A stretch of DNA of 23,416 nt from NCBI GenBank assembly GCA_018398765.1, contig JAHBMJ010001064.1:1-23416 (forward strand). Reading direction: 5' to 3'. Source of the DNA: Chromera velia (Eukaryota > Sar > Chromeraceae). The notes beneath the pieces were generated by a model that saw only the letters and a list, made by a program, of their open reading frames with translations, ran no database searches and was not told where the DNA came from. Of the stretch, positions 18,301 to 23,416 are shown in pieces (the stretch's first letter is position 1; every line of letters begins with the position of its first letter). A program made the translations under genes and the position numbers.

Positions 18301-19736
18301 GATCACAACGGAAAGGAGGGACACCGAGCATCAAGACGCGCATCTAGCGAAGAGAGGAAGAGAACATCAAGGAGGAAGAGAGGATGAATGGAAGAAAGCG
18401 AAGACGAAAACCACAGGGAACTTCCCCCCATCTCTTCATTCACTCACTCATTCACTCATTCATTCATTATCTGCTCGACTCACGATCTGCGTCGTCATCA
18501 ACGGGCCTGCAGGGAGGGGGGAGGGGGGGAGGATATGAAGTGAGAAAGGCCGTCTGCTGCAGTCTCCGATGAGGAGTCGGATGAGGAGACTGCTGATCGG
18601 TTATCTGTAAGGATCGCAGACATAGCAGTGCGTCCTGAGCGGCAGCAGTAAATACTGAGAGGCGGCAATCAGTACCGCATCATCGTTATTCTGTTGCAAG
18701 AGAAGAAAAAGTCACTCGTGAGACAAGCACTTTCTGCCAGACAGGGCGCCTGCCTAACTGACTGACATGTGATAGCGTACTGAATGTACTTGGAGATGTT
18801 TGTTCTGAAGCAGTTTCCGTTCACCGTCTTCACAAAAACGTCATCAACCGAGCTCAACTGAATGACGTTCATCAGACCTGCAATAAAAACATGTACACAC
18901 AAGCACGCACAAGCACAAGCACGCGCAAGCACGCGCAGAGTGTTGAAAAAAGAGGAGTGAAGGAGGGGGGGAGCCGAATGGGGGGAAAATACAATCAGAC
19001 AATTCAGCACGCCGCGACAGACAGACAGCCTCGAAGAGGCGGGATGGCAGTCAAGAAGGTGTGAGGGCGGAGAGGACGGCGACACGTTTCCAGCCAAGGG
19101 AACTGTTGCATCTGAATGGCGGACGAGTCTATCCGCACAAGCATACGACTGCTTTGATGGCTTAGGCGAGATTCTCACCCACCTTGATCAACTTGATTTC
19201 TCCGTCGGCAGAAAAAAGAAAAGTGTAAGTACCCCGCTTTCCACAGCCGGATTTTTGGAAAAACAATTCCAGAATATGTGCTGTCGTCATTATTTGTGGG
19301 AAGACGCAGACACAAAAACATTTTGAGCACAAATGAATGAACAGACATTCAGCTCAACAAAGCAAAATGACTGACCTGAGAACAACATGATGAAGGCGTT
19401 GAGTCGAGTGACGATGTTGAACCTTTGGACTCGGAGGTCGTCAGTCACAGGCGAAGTGTGCCGAGTGATGAGATAGAGACCGTATCCAACAAAGAAGGCA
19501 ATGCCTGCAGAGCAGGGGAAGAGAGGTTCTTACAAAGTGAATATTCGTTTGGGTGCAACACAGGAACAACAACACCATCTGTTGCACAAACCTGCCATGT
19601 GAATTGAAAAGGCAGTCACGTCTTCTCCTTGGTCCTTCGCAGCACACTCGTCCTGGTAGCTCACGTATCCCTCGCCAATCCGGTTCTGAGCCGCCACTCC
19701 GGCAGCGAGAAACAAAATTAGAGAGAGCCTGAGCAT
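15379..19736 (-). CDS. Microbial (type I) rhodopsin, 12 exons, with non-canonical active-site residues
   Basis: This is a seven-transmembrane retinal protein. Exons, all on the minus strand: 19736-19592, 19504-19376, 18877-18767, 18506-18484, 18017-17985, 17710-17623, 17370-17268, 17008-16966, 16635-16609, 16470-16346, 16237-16144, 15783-15379. All junctions are GT-AG and keep frame, giving about 441 residues. Residues 1-16 look like a signal peptide. Helices lie at roughly A 39-62, B 75-99, C 117-142, D 145-167, E 169-195, F 209-234 and G 247-274. Helix G carries DLASK, with the Schiff-base lysine at K263 and the D212 equivalent at D259. Helix F has WLAFP (W220, P224). Helix C reads KYIQYAITCP, so R82 is K121, D85 is Q124, T90 is C129 (as in channelrhodopsin-2 C128) and D96 is Q135. 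D115 becomes T154. A normal proton pump is therefore unlikely; a channel or sensor is possible. The tail from 276 begins with a charged helix. The start at 19736, rather than the in-frame Met at 19769, fits both the signal peptide and the TATA spacing. The last exon after about residue 341 is uncertain and may contain another intron. Confidence 0.9.
17239..17255. repeat. (CTGC/CCTG)n short tandem repeat in intron
   Basis: Four to five tandem cctg units lie in intron 7 of the rhodopsin gene, next to its donor site. Confidence 0.8.
18437..18470. repeat. (CATT/CACT)n short tandem repeat in intron
   Basis: Imperfect cattcactcattcatt units lie in intron 4 of the rhodopsin gene, close to the 23-nt microexon. 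Confidence 0.8.
18899..18938. repeat. Short (ACAAGC/ACGCGCAAGC) tandem repeat in intron 2
   Basis: Five or so repeats of a cacgcacaag/cacgcgcaag word lie shortly upstream of exon 3 on the minus strand. Confidence 0.75.
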
Positions 19737-19772
19737 TTTGTCCGACTCGTCTCTACAGATGCCGTCCACACG

Positions 19773-19780
19773 TATATATA
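19773..19780 (-). promoter_or_regulatory. TATA box of the rhodopsin gene
   Basis: TATATATA lies inside the palindrome CGTATATATACG (19771-19782). It ends 36 bp before the ATG at 19736, so a start of transcription about 25-30 bp downstream would fall just before that ATG and after the upstream in-frame ATG at 19769. This favours 19736 as the real start. Confidence 0.6.
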
Positions 19781-19939
19781 CGCACCGTCAACCGTCGACG
19801 TTCACCTCACGAAACGGAAACAGGAAAGACGCTTCGCAGAGCTACTGCAAGCTTCCAAATTTCCGCAGTGCACACAGTCGAAATTAATCAAGAGACGACC
19901 TTTTTCGCGCAGAAGTTAAAGGCGATATAGAGTGTCTCA

Positions 19940-20091
19940 CGTGCATGCGTGCAAGCGCGCTGCTCTCGCGCCGAAAATCGGCTTTCTGCATTCGTGCATG
20001 CATGGCCCCGGAAAGCGAAGCGGGGGGCACTTAGAAAACAGAAATACCCCAGCCCACGTGCGTGCATGCACGCTGTCTTTCGGCAAAAATC
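19940..20091. promoter_or_regulatory. GCATGC-rich block upstream of the rhodopsin gene
   Basis: This block holds three GCATGC palindromes (19943, 19996, 20064), plus GGCCCCGGAAA (20004-20014) and GGGCACTTAGAA (20025-20036). The last two occur in the same order and with similar spacing at 7699-7739 in the other promoter region. It may be a regulatory module or part of a dispersed repeat. Confidence 0.4.
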
Positions 20092-20199
20092 TGACGCAAG
20101 CAAGCTTGCGAACGGCCCCGGAAAGCAAGAAAAATGAGAACTTCACGATTGACGCACGCCGGCCAGCCGATCGGGCGGTCGCGCCGACCCCCCCCCCCC
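20092..20199 (+). repeat. 108-bp inverted repeat, left arm
   Basis: This arm begins TGACGCAAGCAAGCTTGCG and ends in a run of 12 C that abuts the assembly gap. It is the reverse complement of 20917-21024 with six differences and no indel. The differences are all transitions, five of them at CpG sites that are intact in this arm. Confidence 0.95.
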
Positions 20200-20916
20200 N
20201 NNNNNNNNNNNNNNNNNNNNNNNNNNNNNNNNNNNNNNNNNNNNNNNNNNNNNNNNNNNNNNNNNNNNNNNNNNNNNNNNNNNNNNNNNNNNNNNNNNNN
20301 NNNNNNNNNNNNNNNNNNNNNNNNNNNNNNNNNNNNNNNNNNNNNNNNNNNNNNNNNNNNNNNNNNNNNNNNNNNNNNNNNNNNNNNNNNNNNNNNNNNN
20401 NNNNNNNNNNNNNNNNNNNNNNNNNNNNNNNNNNNNNNNNNNNNNNNNNNNNNNNNNNNNNNNNNNNNNNNNNNNNNNNNNNNNNNNNNNNNNNNNNNNN
20501 NNNNNNNNNNNNNNNNNNNNNNNNNNNNNNNNNNNNNNNNNNNNNNNNNNNNNNNNNNNNNNNNNNNNNNNNNNNNNNNNNNNNNNNNNNNNNNNNNNNN
20601 NNNNNNNNNNNNNNNNNNNNNNNNNNNNNNNNNNNNNNNNNNNNNNNNNNNNNNNNNNNNNNNNNNNNNNNNNNNNNNNNNNNNNNNNNNNNNNNNNNNN
20701 NNNNNNNNNNNNNNNNNNNNNNNNNNNNNNNNNNNNNNNNNNNNNNNNNNNNNNNNNNNNNNNNNNNNNNNNNNNNNNNNNNNNNNNNNNNNNNNNNNNN
20801 NNNNNNNNNNNNNNNNNNNNNNNNNNNNNNNNNNNNNNNNNNNNNNNNNNNNNNNNNNNNNNNNNNNNNNNNNNNNNNNNNNNNNNNNNNNNNNNNNNNN
20901 NNNNNNNNNNNNNNNN
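20200..20916. other. Assembly gap (717 N)
   Basis: The sequence is unknown. The gap starts and ends exactly in matching 12-base C and G homopolymers of the two inverted-repeat arms, so sequencing probably stalled in the homopolymer on both sides. Open frames drawn across it are meaningless. Confidence 1.
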
Positions 20917-21024
20917 GGGGGGGGGGGGTTGGCGTGATTGCCCGATCGGCTGGCCGGCATGCATCAATCGTGAAGTTCTCATTTTTCTTGCTTTCCGGGG
21001 CCGTTCGCAAGCTTGCTTGCGTCA
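20917..21024 (-). repeat. 108-bp inverted repeat, right arm
   Basis: This arm is the partner of 20092-20199, starting with 12 G and ending with ...GCTTGCTTGCGTCA. In this arm the CGCACGC of the left arm reads TGCATGC, so CpG loss has created a GCATGC palindrome at 20957. I see no clear target-site duplication outside the arms. Confidence 0.95.
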
Positions 21025-21058
21025 AATACATGGTCGGACGGCCTAATCCGCGGCGCGC

Positions 21059-21083
21059 ATATATATATATATATATATATATA
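21059..21083. repeat. (AT)n microsatellite
   Basis: About 12 uninterrupted AT dinucleotides lie 35 bp outside the right inverted-repeat arm. Confidence 0.95.
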
Positions 21084-22842
21084 GGGTTGCACGCCGGGAA
21101 GTGTGTCGGGTTTCGGGCAACCAGGCTGCATGTGGCCGGGCCCTATAGCTGCATGTATCCAAAGAATTAATCTTTGACGAACGAAAACCGTGCCCGTGTT
21201 GTCGGGGAAACTTCACAAAGTTAAAAAGACGTCAAGCACTGACGAGAAACTTTATTGGGACAAAGGGAGATGGAGAGGAGACCCTCTCTCTTCTGCCCGA
21301 CGTGCATGTGCGGGAGATTTCCTTCGAAAGGTTAGAGGTAGGGCCCGGGGGGGGTAGAAAGACGGGAGTGCATGTGATGATTGATTTCATTGATGCTTGC
21401 TCTTTGTCTTCTTTCTTTTTTTTTCATTGTTCACTCCCGGTTTTCGAGTGTTTCTTAATTCAGCTCCTGATCCAGCCTCTCATTTTCCGAGCAGTCTAGA
21501 TTTTGTTTCTGTTCCTCTTCTTTTTTTTTTTGCTTGCTCCTACTAGTTTTAACATGTTCTTCCCTTCTTCCCTCTTTCTGTTCTCTTCTGTTCTCTTCTA
21601 TTGTATTCTAGCAAGAGGATTCTAGGCAGTGAGTCCTCTCGCCTCGGAAGAGTTAAACCCTGCGATCGACTAGGTGCCTGAGGACGAGGAGGTCAGAAGA
21701 TATATTGATGCTTCCATGTAGAGACAATTAAGTCGGGGAGCTGTCGGGATGCATGCATGAGAGGTAGAGATGTAAAGACCACCGAATTGACAAGAACGAA
21801 AAGGACAAAGGCTGACTTCCCATAACAAAAAGAGACAGTGCGTGCAGATGATTGATAAGTGCTCATCAGTGAATGCAACATTCGGTGTTTAATTTGAAAT
21901 GAAGAGAGAGGAGAAGGTATATGCAGCTCTCGTCGGTGTTCCCGTCTTCTTTCTGTATGTGTTGCTCATCCCTTGCATATTATCAAGGAGAGTGCATCCA
22001 AATGTGAAATTATTAATTTGTTGTTTCTCTCTTCCCGTTTCATCTTCCCTGCATGACAGGAGGGGAAATGGGAAGGAGGTCTTGTGGGCTGTGAGGGGGA
22101 GAAAGGATGGGGGGGGGCGACATTGGCTGCTGGAAGGGCACAGGTAGCAACGCTCTTATGTGCGATTTATGGCGCACCAACATGCAGTGGAGGGAGCAGA
22201 CCCCCACAGCTTTGTTGCCTTATCCCTTGCCTCTGCCTTCTTTGGCCCCCTTTCCATCCAGGGGTGCCTTTTCCTCACTGGGCGAAGGCTGCCCTCTGCT
22301 CTCCTCTGGGCATCCCTCCTCGGGACGCTGTCTGCTGGCGCGTAGGCTCTGGTTAGGAGTAAGATTTGCCGTGACGGTCAGTCATTGGGATTGCCTGGAT
22401 CGGCATCGCTTTTTATCCTTAGGGGAAGGAAAATGTCGCGGGATCGCAGACTGAGTGACCGCTTGTCTTTCTTTCTTGCTCTATGCGCATGCACTTGGGG
22501 GTATGTGTGATAATCTGATAGCTCCTACATCTTTTTCTCTTCAAATACTCGCTCAAAATGGAGTTTATGTGCCTGTACGATGATCTATGGTCTTTGTAGT
22601 GCACCAAGTTTCCTTTATGATCAGTAAGCGGTCGCCTCGATCGCAATGTGTCGTGAGACATGTGCATATCGGAGATGAAAGACGGCATGGGGTAAGGAAC
22701 AGGGGCAAAAAAAGAGACCTGCAGATAAACGACAAAAAGCTGACTCATCAAGACATACTTTCAAGTCAATTTGTTAGCATTCTTCTCTTGTCTGTATACT
22801 ACCTTCTTCTTTGCAGCCTTCCCTCCTCTTAGCCCTCCTCTC
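21084..22842. other. Intergenic interval, no confident gene
   Basis: This interval has T-rich and G-rich low-complexity patches and several short plus-strand frames with hydrophobic stretches (for example 21899-22147 and 22160-22345). None has a recognised motif. They could contain 5' exons of the gene suggested at 22843, but I cannot build a chain. TGCATGCA occurs at 21750. Confidence 0.4.
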
Positions 22843-22948
22843 ATGGCCCTAACGGCCTACCACGCGTCGGTGAGAATCATCCGGGGGGGGAAAGACCACA
22901 GAGGGAAGTTCGAGCGCGTCGAGTTCGCCTATTGGGGGTGCGAAAAAG
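22843..22948 (+). CDS. Probable first coding exon of an unrecognised gene (partial)
   Basis: ATG at 22843 opens 35 codons (MALTAYHASVRIIRGGK then a charged stretch and FAYWGCEK). They run into a donor g|GTCAGT, the same hexamer used at five rhodopsin donors. A pyrimidine-rich acceptor (ttctttgcag) ends at 22816, so a 5' UTR or upstream exon is possible. The next exon is unclear. The acceptor near 23123 (tcctttcag) would give a stop after a few codons, for a protein of about 40 residues. One near 23360 would leave the frame open to the window end. I do not recognise the protein. Confidence 0.35.
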
Positions 22949-23416
22949 GTCAGTGATAATCCGCTTTTCCCGGCCCTTTTGATTTTTGTCTAGATTTTTA
23001 TTTTCATTCGTCAGATTTCTTTTCATAGACTTCTTTTCAGGGTTTTTTCTGCAGGTTTTTATTGAAGTTTTTGTTGTTATCCTTTCCAGTTTTTCGCTTT
23101 CACTCTCTTTCCGTCTCCTTTCAGCTAGATTCATGGACTAAAGAGCTCTCTAGGCATATTCATGAAGAAGGAAGGATATGATACATCACACAGACAAGAC
23201 GAAAGCTGGAAGTGGGGGGGGGGACAGACAGAAGGCTGGCTACACAAGTTTCGTCCTGGCCTTTCGGTGTTCTCCCCAGCTCCTAATAGAGTCATGCAGA
23301 CATATTGAACGCACTCATTAGTCGACAGCTGGATATTGCATTTATGTTTTTTGTGATGCTGTAGATTGCTTCGCGGGGGAATGCACTTATCCTTTTATGT
23401 GGATGGCTGCTTTCAT

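Noticed and set aside
18580..18700. Alternative acceptor for the exon after rhodopsin exon 3
   Set aside because: Using the acceptor near 18685 gives an immediate stop codon. The acceptor at 18507 restores the helix C TCPLM motif.
19198..19241. Possible extra rhodopsin exon between exons 2 and 3
   Set aside because: It has an acceptable donor and an open frame, but joining exon 2 directly to exon 3 restores helix B smoothly, and the inserted residues would add a basic Cys/Arg stretch in the membrane.
19737..19769. Upstream in-frame Met of the rhodopsin at 19769
   Set aside because: It lies only a few bases from the TATA box and would put 11 charged residues before the signal peptide.
19932..21170. 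Open frames of 267-412 residues on both strands
   Set aside because: They consist mostly of unknown residues from the 717-N gap and have no evidential value.
1..23416. tRNA, rRNA or CRISPR features
   Set aside because: I searched by eye for T-arm-like words and regular short repeats with spacers and found none that hold up.

Overview
This is a eukaryotic nuclear scaffold. It has spliced genes with GT-AG introns, long non-coding stretches full of microsatellites, and an assembly gap of 717 N. The host is probably a microbial alga or protist. A chromerid alveolate such as Chromera velia would fit: there is a microbial rhodopsin, a GC content near 50%, and a very strong excess of the TGCATGCA octamer, a sequence known as an ApiAP2-type binding site in apicomplexans. 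That assignment is inference, and no organelle or rRNA marker is present to test it.

Layout. Positions 1-1059 are pyrimidine-rich with no supportable gene. Positions 1060-2522 hold two near-identical 598-bp direct repeats. A minus-strand intronless gene (2708-4009) encodes a complete acyl-CoA Delta-9-type desaturase with a C-terminal cytochrome b5 domain. After about 1.2 kb of AT-rich spacer comes a minus-strand intronless leucine-rich-repeat gene (5207-7438). It is divergently paired with a plus-strand intronless gene (8055-10589) that encodes an 844-residue protein with degenerate ankyrin-like segments. The 616-bp divergent spacer has an ATATATTAATATAT box at each end and several GCATGC palindromes. 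Positions 10590-15378 have no confident gene; they contain an AT-rich island, pyrimidine-rich stretches, and long (GA)n and (ACAG)n tracts.

The most interesting locus is on the minus strand from 19736 down to about 15379. I could assemble 12 exons by hand into a seven-transmembrane microbial (type I) rhodopsin. It has a signal peptide, a retinal-binding lysine at K263 and a C-terminal tail. Its key residues are unusual: the primary proton-acceptor position (bacteriorhodopsin D85) is Gln, R82 is Lys, D96 is Gln, T90 is Cys as in channelrhodopsin-2, and only the helix-G aspartate (D212 equivalent) remains. It is therefore unlikely to be a normal proton pump and is a candidate channel or sensory photoreceptor. 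Several of its exons are tiny (23, 27, 33 and 43 nt).

Upstream of the rhodopsin promoter, the N gap is flanked by perfectly symmetric 108-bp inverted repeats. The two arms differ only by transitions, nearly all at CpG. Short modules from these arms recur in the divergent promoter region near 7.7-8.0 kb. The right end (22.8 kb onward) probably contains the start of another plus-strand gene that runs out of the window. The genes do not form an obvious pathway together.
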